From positions 186,001 through 250,000 of the forward strand of contig CAVZSC010000027.1 of NCBI GenBank assembly GCA_963777755.1: DNA of 64,000 bases. The letters are read 5' to 3'. Both the position numbers and the translations under genes were made by a program. The notes under the pieces were generated by a model that saw only the letters and a list, made by a program, of their open reading frames with translations, made no database searches and was not told the DNA's origin. Each line of letters opens with the position of its first letter. Within the stretch, counting starts at the first letter, position 1. This DNA comes from DATFWC01 sp963777755. Its GTDB lineage: Bacteria; Pseudomonadota; Alphaproteobacteria; Rhizobiales; Xanthobacteraceae. This document shows, in pieces, positions 24,804 through 36,386 of the stretch.

Positions 24804-25788
24804 ATGCTCAATCGCCGCCGTCTCATCGCGCTTGCCGCCGCATCGGCGCTGGCGCCGTCCTGGCTTCCCCGCAGCGCCCGCGCGCAAGCGTGGCCGACGC
24901 GGTTCGTGCGCCTGATCGTCCCGTTCCCGCCGGGCGGCGGCACCGACGCGATCGCCCGGATCGTGGCGGGCAAGCTGTCCGATCTGTGGGGCCAGCAGGT
25001 GGTGGTCGAGAACCGCGGCGGTGGCGCCACCAACATCGGCACCGAAGCGGTGGTGCGCTCGGAGGCCGACGGCTACACGCTGCTGCTCACCTCCATGCCG
25101 CTCGCCGTCAACCGCTTCCTGTTTCCAGTGCTGCCCTACGATCCGGTCGGCGATCTCGCGCCGGTGTCGCTCATTTGCGACTACCCCAACATCATGGCGG
25201 TGCCGATCACCTCTCCGGCGCATTCGGTCGCCGAATTCATCGCCTACGCCAACGCCAACAAAGGCAAGGTCACCTTCGCCTCCTCCGGCCACGGCACGTC
25301 GGTGCATCTCGCCGGCGAGTTGTTCCGCCGCATGGCGCGGACGGAGATGCTGCACATCCCCTACCGCGGCGCCGGCCCGGCGCTCAACGACCTCATACCC
25401 GGGCGTGTCGACGTGATGTTCAACAATATCGGCGCGGTGCTGCCGCTGATCCAGGGCGGCAAGCTGCGCGGGCTGGCGGTGACGACGCTCAAGCGCGCGA
25501 AGTCCGCTGCCCGACACGCCGACCATAGACGAGGCCGGCGTGCGCGGGTTCGACGTGTCGTCGTGGTACGCGATCTTCGCGCCGGCCAGGACGCCCTCGG
25601 ACGTGGTGCGAAGGATCAGCGCCGATACCGCGGCCGCGGTCGCCGATGCGGTGACGCGCGAGCGGCTCGAGCAACTCGGCGTCGCGCCGGTCGGATCGTC
25701 CCCGTCCGCACTCGCCGCGCACCTGAAGTCCGAGATGGACAAGTGGGGCCCGGTCATCAAGGCGGCCGGGATCACCGTGCGCGAGTGA
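24804..25788 (+). pseudogene. Bug/TTT family solute receptor, frameshifted near 25506
   Basis: Periplasmic tripartite-tricarboxylate-type receptor. A twin-arginine-like signal (NRRRLIALAAASALAPSWLP, cleavage near ARAQA) is followed by the family opening VRLIVPFPPGGGTDAIARI and VVVENRGGGATNIG. The frame runs to about 25505 (VTTLKRAKS), then continues one base later as LPDTPTIDEAGVRGFDVSSW and on to TVRE at 25788, the normal Bug C-terminus of about 95 residues. One extra base (a G at 25506), or two lost bases, explains the break. It is therefore a recent pseudogene or an assembly error. AGGGGA lies 5 nt before the ATG. No TctAB genes accompany it. Confidence 0.85.
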
Positions 25789-25797
25789 TCAGAATAA

Positions 25798-26808
25798 TCA
25801 ATGCGTGCGGCTGATGACGAACTCGACGGTCTCGGCCAGGGCCGATTTCATCGCCGATTCCGGAAACAACGCCAGCGCATCCTTGGCGATCGCGCCGTAA
25901 TGGCGGGCGCGCTTGATCGTGTCCTCGAGCGCACGGTGCTTCATCATCAGCGAGATGGCGGTCTCCAGATCGCGTTCGGCGGCGTCGCCCTGCTCGAGCG
26001 TGCGCCGCCAGAACTCGCGCTCGTGCTCCGAGCCGCGGCGGAACGACAGCACCACCGGCAGGGTGATCTTGCCGTCACGGAAATCGTCGCCCACGTTCTT
26101 GCCGAGCTTGGCCGACTTGCCGCCGTAGTCGAGCGCGTCGTCGACGAGCTGGAACGCGATACCGAGATTCATGCCGAACGAGCGGCAGGCCGCCTGCTCG
26201 GCCTTCGGCCGCGCTGCGATCGCCGGGCCCACCTCGCAGGCCGCGGCGAACAATTCCGCCGTCTTGGCGCGGATCACCAGCAGATACTCGTCCTCGGTGG
26301 TCGCGGTGTTCTTCGCGGCGCCGAGCTGCATCACTTCGCCCTCGGCGATCACGGCGGCGGCGGACGAGAGGATCTCCAGCGCGCGCAGCGAGCCGACCTC
26401 GACCATCATCTTGAAGGCCTGGCCGAGCAGGAAATCGCCCACCAGCACGCTCGCCTCGTTGCCCCACAGCATGCGGGCAGCCAGCCGCCCGCGCCGCATG
26501 TCGCTCTCGTCGACCACGTCGTCGTGCAGGAGCGTCGCGGTGTGCATGAACTCGACCGCCGCGGCCAGCTTCACATGGCCCTCGCCGCCGTAGCCGGCGA
26601 GCTGCGCCATGGCCAACGTGAGGACCGGGCGCAGCCGCTTGCCGCCGGAGCTGATCAGATGATTCGCCACCTCGGGAATCATCGTCACGTCCGACGAGGT
26701 CCGCGCCAGGATCGTGCGGTTGACGTGCTCCATGTCGGCTGCGACGAATTCGACCAGACGGTCGATCGAGGCGGCAGGGGCGCTCTCGAAGGGGACGATG
26801 ACAGCCAA
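25798..26808 (-). CDS. ispB: Polyprenyl diphosphate synthase (octaprenyl/decaprenyl type)
   Basis: 336 residues from TTG 26808, which has GGAG about 8 nt upstream and gives the N-terminus MAVIVPFE familiar from related genomes. Trans-prenyltransferase motifs are complete: GGKRLRPVLTLAMA, first Asp-rich motif LLHDDVVDESDMRRG, and second LVDDALDYGG. It elongates farnesyl or geranyl diphosphate to the side chain of ubiquinone. The chain length cannot be read reliably, so the symbol is tentative. It stands alone, convergent with the Bug receptor gene (9-nt gap) and divergent from the DUF2007 gene. Confidence 0.9.
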   Translation of the reverse strand: MAVIVPFESAPAASIDRLVEFVAADMEHVNRTILARTSSDVTMIPEVANHLISSGGKRLRPVLTLAMAQLAGYGGEGHVKLAAAVEFMHTATLLHDDVVDESDMRRGRLAARMLWGNEASVLVGDFLLGQAFKMMVEVGSLRALEILSSAAAVIAEGEVMQLGAAKNTATTEDEYLLVIRAKTAELFAAACEVGPAIAARPKAEQAACRSFGMNLGIAFQLVDDALDYGGKSAKLGKNVGDDFRDGKITLPVVLSFRRGSEHEREFWRRTLEQGDAAERDLETAISLMMKHRALEDTIKRARHYGAIAKDALALFPESAMKSALAETVEFVISRTH

Positions 26809-26936
26809 AATGACTTCTCCTGACAGCAAAGACGCGCGAGCATAGAAACCGCATGATGGCGCGGCAAGAGTGCGGATTGCCGCGAACACCTGCGGATTAT
26901 CACAACCGAGGATCACCGAGGCGAACGCGAGGGAAC

Positions 26937-27167
26937 GTGCACGAGCTCATCCGCACCAACAACCAGGTCCTCATCTCGGCCATCAGCGCGCTGCTCGAGG
27001 AGGCCGGCATACCGTATTTCGTGCTCGACCAGAACATGAGCGTGCTGGAAGGGTCGCTCGGAATCCTCCCGCGCCGGATGATGGTCACCCAGGGGTACGC
27101 AGATGCGGCGCGCACCCTCCTCACCAATGCCGGGTTTGGCGGCGAGCTGCGTCCCGATGGCGATTGA
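26937..27167 (+). CDS. DUF2007 domain protein
   Basis: 76 residues from GTG 26937, where the protein reads VHELIRTNNQVLISAISALLEEAGIPYFVLDQNMSVLEGSL..., the standard DUF2007 beginning. Longer frames upstream have no family similarity. DUF2007 proteins are small cytosolic proteins sometimes called putative signal transducers; no function is established. The spacing of any ribosome-binding site (AGG or GAGGG close to the GTG) is poor. In related alphaproteobacteria the gene commonly precedes the tRNA/rRNA-type methyltransferase gene that follows here, and lies divergent from the polyprenyl synthase gene, as it does here. Confidence 0.8.
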   Translation: MHELIRTNNQVLISAISALLEEAGIPYFVLDQNMSVLEGSLGILPRRMMVTQGYADAARTLLTNAGFGGELRPDGD

Positions 27168-27174
27168 GGCCAGC

Positions 27175-27333
27175 GTGGCGGATTTGACGTTCCTGCCAGC
27201 ATTGCGGCGACCCCTTCGTAGGAACGTCAAATCCAAAGCCACACTAGAATCATATGCTTGCTCGTGTCCCTTTGGTTCCGACGTTCGTACGAGAGGGTGC
27301 TGCAATGGGATACGAACGTCGGAACCGGGACAC
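27175..27333. repeat. Two adjacent palindromic repeats overlapping the trmN6-like start
   Basis: First: 15-bp perfect arms GGATTTGACGTTCCT (27180-27194) and complement (27220-27234), with outer GTGGC/GCCAC. Second: GTGTCCC..GGTTCCGACGTTCGTA (27264-27289) and complement (27311-27333), one 3-nt bulge (TTT). The apparent ATG of the methyltransferase (27305) is in the loop of the second. Such paired elements are typical of dispersed palindromes in Bradyrhizobium-like genomes (from memory). Confidence 0.8.
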
Positions 27334-28097
27334 TAGTGCCTTCACCGACGATGCGGTACTGGGCGGCCGGCTCATCCTGCGGCAACCGCTCCGGGGCCAT
27401 CGCGTCGGCCATGACGCGATCCTGCTGGCGGCGGCAAGCGGCGGCAAGCACGGCGACCATGTGGTCGAACTCGGCTCCGGCGTAGGCGCCGCCGGCCTCG
27501 CGCTGGCGCGGCGGGTGCGCGGGCTGACGGTGACGCTGATCGAGATCGACCCCGTGCTCGCCGCGCTTGCCGCCGAGAATGCCCGCCGCAACCGGCTCGC
27601 CACCCGCGTCTGCGCGGTCGCGCTTGACGTCGCGGGCGGGGCTCGCGCCTTCGCCCCTGCCGGACTGGATCCCGGCTGCGCCGCCGGCGTGCTGATGAAC
27701 CCGCCGTTCCACGATTCCGCCCGTCACCGCGTCTCGCCCGACCCAAGCCGCGCCCTGGCGCATGCCGGGCCCGGGCTCGATCCATGGGTGCGATGCGCCG
27801 CCCGCCTGCTCATTCGGCGCGGCACGTTGACGCTGATCTGGCGCGCCGACGGGCTCGACGCGGTGCTCGAGGCGCTCGCGCCCGGCTTCGGCGCGATCAT
27901 CGATCCTGCCGGTGCATCCGCGCCCGGACGCCCCGGCGGTGCGCATCCTGGTGCAGGCGCAGAAGGCGAGCCGGACGCCGCTTTCGCTGTTGCCGGCCTT
28001 CTTCCTGAACGATGCGAGCGGTCGACCGAGCGAGGCTGCCGAGGCGATCCTGCGCGACGGCGCTGCGCTGCCGATGGCGCCGGGGAGGCGTCGCTGA
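27305..28097 (+). pseudogene. TrmN6-like tRNA (adenine-N6)-methyltransferase, frameshifted near 27902
   Basis: SAM-dependent methyltransferase of the COG4123 type. FTDDAVLGGRLILRQPLRGHRVGHDAILL is the family start, HVVELGSGVGAAGLALA the SAM-binding loop, and MNPPFHDS the catalytic NPPF motif for adenine N6. After GAII (27901) the frame is lost; one base later it resumes as ILPVHPRPDAPAVRILVQAQKA... to 28097, the family's normal C-terminus. A single extra G at 27902 accounts for it. The N-terminal ATG lies in a palindromic repeat, so residues 1-10 (MGYERRNRDT) are repeat-derived. Either real inactivation of the C-terminal part or a sequencing indel. Confidence 0.8.
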
Positions 28098-28102
28098 GCG
28101 GA

Positions 28103-28204
28103 TCAGGCGGTTTCGTTGTTCTCCAAAGCCTTGGGCGCTCCCGCGTGGTAGAGCGCGCTGAGGAACCCGATCAGCAGAATCATGACGTAGATCTTGAGGT
28201 CCAT
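28103..28204 (-). CDS. 33-residue putative membrane protein
   Basis: ATG at 28204, stop TGA at 28103-28105. The peptide reads MDLKIYVMILLIGFLSALYH then AGAPKALENNETA: a short N-terminal polar start, one transmembrane helix (about residues 5-19) and a polar C-tail. AGGTGGG lies about 3-4 nt before the ATG. No homologue can be named. Small single-span proteins of this form are common in Hyphomicrobiales and easily missed. The convergent frameshifted methyltransferase gene ends 5 nt away. Confidence 0.5.
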   Translation of the reverse strand: MDLKIYVMILLIGFLSALYHAGAPKALENNETA

Positions 28205-28325
28205 TGTCCCACCTTGTTCCCCCGCGGCCGTTCTGACGGCCGTCATGCACGAGAGAACAGGAAACATTCCAATGGTTAAATTCGGGTAACTTGAGCGGCA
28301 CCGCTTCCCGTTCTATCTCCTCGCC

Positions 28326-29216
28326 ATGGCCAGCCCTTCCCTTTCCCTGCGGATCCGCGACGCGCTTCGTTCGATCGTGCCGCAGCGATTTCGTACCGAC
28401 ATCCCGGTGGTGCCGGTGGTGCGCCTCGCCGGCGCGATCGGCCTCTCCACCCCGCTCAAGCCCGGGCTCACGCTGGCCGGCAGCGCCCGCTCGCTCGAGC
28501 GCGCCTTTGCCTACCGCAAGGCCAAGGCGGTCGCGCTGCTGATCAACTCGCCGGGCGGCTCGGCGGTGCAGTCGCATCTGATCTTCAAGCGCATCCGGGC
28601 GCTGGCGGAGGAGAAGAAGCTCCCGGTGATCGCCTTCGTCGAGGATGTCGCCGCCTCGGGCGGCTACATGATCGCCTGCGCGGCCGATGAGATCGTGGCC
28701 GACGGCTCGTCCATCGTCGGCTCGATCGGAGTGGTCGGAGGCTCGTTCGGCTTCGAGAAGCTCATCGAGAAGATCGGCATCGAGCGGCGCCTCTACACGT
28801 CGGGCGAACGCAAGGCCATGCTCGACCCGTTCCTGCCGGAGAAGCCGGAGGACGTCGCTCGCCTCAAGGCGATCCAGGCGGAGATCCACGACATGTTCAT
28901 CGCGTTGGTGAAGGAGCGGCGCGCCGCGCGGCTCGCCGGTCCCGAGCCGGATCTGTTCTCCGGCGAGTTCTGGACCGGCCGCAAGGCGCTCGAATACGGC
29001 ATCGTCGACCGGATCGGCGACCTGCGCACCTTTCTGCGCGAGCGCTTCGGCGACAAGGTCGCAACGCCGCTCGTCGCCGCCGAGCGCGGCCTGCTCGGCC
29101 GGCGCCTTCCCGGCATCGGTTTTCCCGCCGAGGAGGCCATGGAACGCCTTGGTGTTGCCGAGAATTTCCTCTCTGCGTTGGAAGCGCGTGCGCTGTGGGC
29201 GCGCTACGGATTGTGA
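28326..29216 (+). CDS. S49 family serine peptidase (SppA/SohB-like)
   Basis: 296 residues. The S49 fold shows in VALLINSPGGSAVQSHLI, the nucleophile serine in VEDVAASGGYMIACAADEI, and the catalytic lysine in LYTSGERKAMLDPF, giving the Ser-Lys dyad of signal peptide peptidase A. The protein lacks the long N-terminal transmembrane domain of E. coli SppA and has the length of the short alphaproteobacterial form; only a weak hydrophobic stretch is near the N-terminus. It probably degrades signal peptides or membrane protein fragments. A small membrane-protein gene starts 8 nt downstream. Confidence 0.9.
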   Translation: MASPSLSLRIRDALRSIVPQRFRTDIPVVPVVRLAGAIGLSTPLKPGLTLAGSARSLERAFAYRKAKAVALLINSPGGSAVQSHLIFKRIRALAEEKKLPVIAFVEDVAASGGYMIACAADEIVADGSSIVGSIGVVGGSFGFEKLIEKIGIERRLYTSGERKAMLDPFLPEKPEDVARLKAIQAEIHDMFIALVKERRAARLAGPEPDLFSGEFWTGRKALEYGIVDRIGDLRTFLRERFGDKVATPLVAAERGLLGRRLPGIGFPAEEAMERLGVAENFLSALEARALWARYGL

Positions 29217-29224
29217 GGATAGGA

Positions 29225-29416
29225 ATGCCTCCTTTCATGTTGTGGCTCGCCGGTGCCGCCGGCGCCGCCGTGGTGGCCCGGTTCCTGATCAAGGAGGCGC
29301 GCCGCATCAATCACGAGCTCGACGCCGCCAGGGCCGGCTCGGTGGGCGAGCCGGCGGCTGCCGAGCCGCGCAATCTGCGGCGCGATCCGGAGAGCGGGGT
29401 CTATCGGCCGCAATGA
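29225..29416 (+). CDS. 63-residue putative membrane protein
   Basis: Starts at ATG 29225 with GAGG 6 nt upstream, 8 nt after the S49 peptidase stop, so it is likely cotranscribed. Residues 3-22 (PFMLWLAGAAGAAVVARFLI) are a transmembrane helix; the remainder is charged (KEARRINHELDAARAG and DPESGVYRP). The short gene and position before glyQ recall small hypothetical genes of related Hyphomicrobiales. No function is recognised; a role beside the membrane peptidase is only a guess from context. Confidence 0.65.
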   Translation: MPPFMLWLAGAAGAAVVARFLIKEARRINHELDAARAGSVGEPAAAEPRNLRRDPESGVYRPQ

Positions 29417-29497
29417 TCGCATGGCGACCGGCCCGTCCTTGACCCGTTCAGGCGCGGCCGATAGTGCTCGTGCGAGCCGGCCCCTAACCTTCACGCC

Positions 29498-30433
29498 ATG
29501 GCAGACGATCTTCCCGCGCATATGCGCCCCGAACGCTCGTTCCAGGGGCTGATCCTGACGCTCCAGCGCTACTGGGCGGACCAGGGCTGCGTCATCCTGC
29601 AGCCCTACGACATGGAGATGGGCGCCGGGACGTTCCATCCCGCCACCACGCTGCGCGCGCTCGGGCCGAAGCCGTGGAACGCCGCCTACGTGCAGCCGTC
29701 GCGGCGGCCGAAGGACGGGCGCTACGGCGAGAATCCCAACCGGCTGCAGCACTACTACCAGTTCCAGGTGATCCTCAAGCCGTCGCCCGCCGACATCCAG
29801 GAGCTCTATCTCCAGTCCCTCACCGTCATCGGCCTCGACCCGACGGTCCACGACATCCGCTTCGTCGAGGACGATTGGGAGAGCCCGACGCTCGGCGCCT
29901 GGGGGCTCGGCTGGGAATGCTGGTGCGACGGCATGGAGGTGTCGCAGTTTACTTATTTCCAGCAGGTCGCCGGGTTCGAATGCCGGCCGGTCGCAGGCGA
30001 GCTGACCTACGGGCTCGAGCGCCTCGCCATGTACGTGCAGGGCGTCGACCGCGTCTACGATCTCAACTTCAACGGCCGCGAGGGCGAGCGCAAGGTCACC
30101 TATGGCGATGTCTTCCTGCAGGCCGAGAAGGAATATTCGCGCCACAATTTCGAGCACGCCGACACCGAGATGTTGTTCGAGCAGTTCCGCATGGCGGAAG
30201 GGGCGTGCCGCAAATATCTCGACGCCGGCTGGACGACCGAAGGCAACGCGCGCCGCCACCTGATGGCGCTGCCGGCCTATGACCAGTGCATCAAGGCGAG
30301 CCACGTCTTCAACCTGCTGGACGCTCGCGGCGTGATCTCGGTGACCGAGCGGCAGAGCTATATCCTGCGTGTCCGCGAGCTCGCCAAGGCGTGCGGCGAG
30401 GCGTGGCTTGCGACCGAAGCCGGAGGGGGATGA
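29498..30433 (+). CDS. glyQ: Glycine--tRNA ligase alpha subunit
   Basis: 311 residues, full length. Class II synthetase catalytic subunit of the bacterial alpha2beta2 GlyRS. Diagnostic: FQGLILTLQRYWADQGCVILQPYDMEMGAGT, ALGPKPWNAAYVQPSRRP and LTYGLERLAMYVQGVD. It activates glycine and, with GlyS, charges tRNA-Gly. Its stop TGA overlaps an ATG (ATGATCACC) that could begin the CDGSH gene. glyS follows after about 400 nt rather than immediately. No T-box leader is expected or seen. Confidence 0.97.
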   Translation: MADDLPAHMRPERSFQGLILTLQRYWADQGCVILQPYDMEMGAGTFHPATTLRALGPKPWNAAYVQPSRRPKDGRYGENPNRLQHYYQFQVILKPSPADIQELYLQSLTVIGLDPTVHDIRFVEDDWESPTLGAWGLGWECWCDGMEVSQFTYFQQVAGFECRPVAGELTYGLERLAMYVQGVDRVYDLNFNGREGERKVTYGDVFLQAEKEYSRHNFEHADTEMLFEQFRMAEGACRKYLDAGWTTEGNARRHLMALPAYDQCIKASHVFNLLDARGVISVTERQSYILRVRELAKACGEAWLATEAGGG

Positions 30434-30473
30434 TCACCATGGACCAATACCCGAAATCGGCGGACGGACGCCG

Positions 30474-30680
30474 ATGCTCGTCCGCGTCGAGGCGGAAGAG
30501 ACCTATTGGTGGTGCCGCTGCGGCCGCTCCAAGTCGCAGCCGTTCTGCGACGGCTCGCACGAGGGCACCGGCTTCGAGCCGCTGGAATGGACGGCGGACC
30601 GTTCGCGTATGGTGAACCTGTGCACCTGCAAGCGCACGGCGCGCCCGCCGATCTGCGACAACAGTCACCTCAAGCTGTGA
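30474..30680 (+). CDS. CDGSH-type iron-sulfur domain protein (5' end uncertain)
   Basis: 68 residues from ATG 30474. Two CDGSH-like iron-sulfur motifs are present: YWWCRCGRSKSQPFCDGSHEG, a full C-x-C-x(7)-C-x(3)-H site, and VNLCTCKRTARPPICDNSH, a second site with Asn for Gly. Such tandem proteins bind two 2Fe-2S clusters. No good ribosome-binding site precedes 30474. A better start is ATG 30439 (MDQYPKSADG), which has GGAGGGG upstream and overlaps glyQ, but it is in another frame; one missing base near 30468 would join them. The gene between glyQ and glyS is thus probably longer at the N-terminus than annotated. Confidence 0.75.
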   Translation: MLVRVEAEETYWWCRCGRSKSQPFCDGSHEGTGFEPLEWTADRSRMVNLCTCKRTARPPICDNSHLKL

Positions 30681-30836
30681 CGTTGCCGGGTCGTTGCGCT
30701 CAGGCGACCGCGGCTACGGCGAGGCGGCCTTCGAGCAGGAACGGGACTTCGCTCGCCGGGACGGCCTTGCCGAACAGGTAAGAACCCGCATACGGATCAG
30801 CCCGGTCCCCGCGGCGATCGCAAGGATATCGACGCA

Positions 30837-33071
30837 ATGCCTGACCTTCTGCTCGAGCTCTATTCCGAAGAAATCCCGGCGCGCATGCAGCCGCGCGCCG
30901 CCGAGGACTTCAGGCGGCTGGTGACCGATCGGCTCGTCGCAGCCGGCCTCGCCTACGAAGGCGCGAAGGCTTTTGCCACCCCACGCCGGCTCGCGCTTGC
31001 GGTGCAGGGCATCCCGCTGCGGCAACCGGATGTCAAGGAAGAGCGCAAGGGACCGCGTGTCGGCGCGCCGGAGAACGCGATCGCAGGGTTTCTCAAGAGC
31101 GCCGGCCTGGGCTCGATCGGCGAGGCGCGGATCGAGAAGGACCCCAAGAAGGGCGAGTTCTACGTCGCGGTGATCGAAAAACCGGGCCGCCCGGCGATCG
31201 ACGTCATCGCCGAGATCGTTCCCGAAGTGGTGCGCGGCTTCCCGTGGCCGAAATCCATGCGCTGGGGCGCCGGCGAGCTCTCGTGGGTGCGGCCTTTACA
31301 TTCGCTCGTCGCAACGTTCGGGCCGGAAACCGAAGAGCCGGAGATCGTGCGGTTCGCGATCGACGGGATCGTCGCCGCCGACGTGACCTGCGGCCATCGC
31401 TTCCTGGCACCCGCCCCGTTCCGGGTGCGCCGCCTCAAGGACTACGTCGCCAGGCTCGCGCAGGCGAAGGTCGTGCTCGACCCGGCGCGTCGCCAGGAGA
31501 TCATTTTGGCCGACGCCCGCAACCTCGCCTTCGCGCAGGGCTACGAGCTGGTCGAGGACGCCGGCCTGCTCGCCGAGGTCGCCGGGTTGACCGAATGGCC
31601 GGTCGTGCTGATGGGCTCGTTCGACGCGGCCTTCCTCGACATTCCGCCCGAGGTCATTCGCACCACCATCCGCAACAACCAGAAATGCTTCGTGCTGCGC
31701 GACCCGCAGTCGGCGAAGCTGGTGCACAAGTTCATCCTGGTGGCCAATACCGAGGCCGCCGACGGCGGCGCCGCCATCGTCGCCGGCAACGAGCGGGTGA
31801 TCCGCGCGCGCCTCTCGGACGCCAAGTTCTTCTACGAGACCGACCTGAAGGTCCCGCTCGAGACGCGGCTGCCGAAGCTCAGGGAGATCGTGTTCCACGA
31901 GCAGCTCGGCACCCAGGCGGAGCGGGTCGAGCGCATCGAGGCGCTCGCGCGGACGCTCGCGCTCCATACCGGTGCCGACGCCAACCAGGCGGCGCGTGCC
32001 GCCCTGCTCGCAAAGTGCGACCTGGTGACCGAGATGGTCGGCGAATTCCCCGAGCTGCAGGGCCTGATGGGACGTTACTATGCGGCGGCCCAGGGCGAGG
32101 ACGAAGCGGTCGCCAACGCGATCGCCGATCACTACAAGCCGCAGGGCCCCTCCGATCTCGTTCCCGCCGCGCCGGTCTCGATCGCGGTAGCGCTCGCCGA
32201 GAAGATCGACACGTTGGTCGGATTCTGGGCGATCGGCGAGAAGCCGACAGGCTCCAAGGACCCCTACGCGCTGCGCCGCGCCGCCCTCGGGGCGATCCGC
32301 ATCATTCTCGACAACCAGCTGCGCCTGCCGCTGCGCAGCGTGCTGTGGCGGCATTTCGGACCGGTCCGCCGCGACGAGCGGCTGGCCGAGGCGATCCTGC
32401 TGCTGCATCCGCTGCACGCCGACATCGTCAACCTCAGCGCGTCCGACATCGAGCTCGCCGTGAAGCTGGAGGCGCTGGTGGCGGAGAAGAGCCGCACGAT
32501 CGCGACGCCGATCCTGGTCCAGGCGCATGCCGATCTCGATCAGACGCTCGACCTCATCGCGTTCTTCGCCGATCGTCTGAAGGTGCAGCTGCGCGAGCAG
32601 GGGGCGCGCCACGATCTGGTCGATGCGGTGTTCGCCCTGCGGGGACAGGACGACCTCCTGCTGATCGTGCGCCGGGTCGAAGCGCTGGCGGCCTTCCTCG
32701 ACAGCGACGATGGCCGCAACCTGCTCGCCGGCTACCGGCGCGCCACCAACATCATCCGCATCGAGGAGAAGAAGGACGGCATCGGCTACATCGGCGCGCC
32801 CGATCCGGCCCGCTACCGTCAGGACGAGGAGCGTGCGCTCGCCGCGGCGGTGGATGCCGCCGAGCAGCAGGCGATCGCCGCGGTCGCGCGCGAGGATTTC
32901 GCCGCCGCGATGCAGGCGATCGCTGCGCTGCGTGGGAGCGTCGACGCCTTCTTCGACAAGGTCACCGTCAATGTCGGCGAGCCGGAGCTGCGCGCGAACC
33001 GGCTCAAGCTGCTCAACCAGATCCGCGAGGCGACCCGAGCGGTCGCGGATTTCTCGCGGATCGAGGGATAG
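30837..33071 (+). CDS. glyS: Glycine--tRNA ligase beta subunit
   Basis: 744 residues, full length. Opens LLLELYSEEIPARMQPRAAEDFRRLV and carries the GlyS core (LTEWPVVLMGSFDAAFLDIP, TIRNNQKCFVLRD, FFYETDLKVPL) and the C-terminal anticodon-binding region (HADLDQTLDLIAFFADRL, then KVTVNVGEPELRANRLKLLNQI). It recognises tRNA-Gly and is needed for activity of GlyQ. AAGGA lies 10 nt before the ATG. The frame is intact over its whole length, in contrast with the frameshifted neighbours. Confidence 0.97.
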   Translation: MPDLLLELYSEEIPARMQPRAAEDFRRLVTDRLVAAGLAYEGAKAFATPRRLALAVQGIPLRQPDVKEERKGPRVGAPENAIAGFLKSAGLGSIGEARIEKDPKKGEFYVAVIEKPGRPAIDVIAEIVPEVVRGFPWPKSMRWGAGELSWVRPLHSLVATFGPETEEPEIVRFAIDGIVAADVTCGHRFLAPAPFRVRRLKDYVARLAQAKVVLDPARRQEIILADARNLAFAQGYELVEDAGLLAEVAGLTEWPVVLMGSFDAAFLDIPPEVIRTTIRNNQKCFVLRDPQSAKLVHKFILVANTEAADGGAAIVAGNERVIRARLSDAKFFYETDLKVPLETRLPKLREIVFHEQLGTQAERVERIEALARTLALHTGADANQAARAALLAKCDLVTEMVGEFPELQGLMGRYYAAAQGEDEAVANAIADHYKPQGPSDLVPAAPVSIAVALAEKIDTLVGFWAIGEKPTGSKDPYALRRAALGAIRIILDNQLRLPLRSVLWRHFGPVRRDERLAEAILLLHPLHADIVNLSASDIELAVKLEALVAEKSRTIATPILVQAHADLDQTLDLIAFFADRLKVQLREQGARHDLVDAVFALRGQDDLLLIVRRVEALAAFLDSDDGRNLLAGYRRATNIIRIEEKKDGIGYIGAPDPARYRQDEERALAAAVDAAEQQAIAAVAREDFAAAMQAIAALRGSVDAFFDKVTVNVGEPELRANRLKLLNQIREATRAVADFSRIEG

Positions 33072-33193
33072 GGCCGAAGCACGATCTTCGCGGGCTGCAG
33101 GCGCACCCGGTTGGGTGGTAATAATGCCCGCAGGGGGAACCCGGCGTCCCGGTTCGTGGTTTCCTTGCGTTGCATCACCAAGGAGAACGTTTC

Positions 33194-33331
33194 ATGACCA
33201 TCAGCCTGGTACACCTGCAGCCCGTGATCGCGCTCATCTGCGGCATACTGATCCTGCTGATCCCGCGTCTGCTCAATTATATCGTGGCGATCTACCTGAT
33301 CGTCATCGGCATCGCCGGCCTGGTGCGCTAG
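33194..33331 (+). CDS. DUF3096 family small membrane protein
   Basis: 45 residues: MTISLVHLQPVIALICGILI, then LLIPRLLNYIVAIYLIVIGI, ending AGLVR. This matches the small DUF3096 proteins, with two closely spaced hydrophobic helices and the conserved PRLLNYIVAIYLIVIG segment. AAGGAG lies 8 nt before the ATG. Function is unknown. It sits alone between glyS and ppdK. Confidence 0.85.
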   Translation: MTISLVHLQPVIALICGILILLIPRLLNYIVAIYLIVIGIAGLVR

Positions 33332-33461
33332 CTTGGCAGTGCGCGCCGCATCGGCATTTGCTGCAGGTCAACAATAGCCCTGGTAAGACGTGCCATAGCA
33401 AATCCTGCATTCATGGGCGATTGATTCGGCATCGGTCGGGCGCGGCCAAGGAGACCAAACC

Positions 33462-36173
<2,712 letters not shown>

Positions 36174-36216
36174 TCGCGCCGGCCCGCAACAACGCGCATT
36201 CCTCACCAAAACATTA

Positions 36217-36242
36217 ATCGGGCGCCGCGCGCGGCGCCCGAT
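36217..36242 (+). terminator. Terminator-like palindrome after ppdK
   Basis: A perfect 26-nt palindrome, ATCGGGCGCCGCG followed by its exact complement, 43 nt after the ppdK stop and followed by TGCCTTTG. The stem is very strong; the U-tract is short, as often in high-GC genomes. Confidence 0.75.
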
Positions 36243-36386
36243 TGCCTTTGTGATGGGCGATCAATTCTCGCGATTAACGCGTTCGCAAGGTTAATGCGAG
36301 AGAACCGTTGATGTCGCGCATTTGCGTCAAATTGGCGCCATGCGCGGAACGAGAGTAAGCGTTGCGTAGCGTTGCGTGAGCGTACA

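Noticed and set aside
30681..30836. A short minus-strand frame ending before glyS (SYLFGKAVPASEVPFLLEGR)
   Set aside because: It has the look of a gene C-terminus, but it is too short, has no upstream body and overlaps the glyS leader; at most a remnant.
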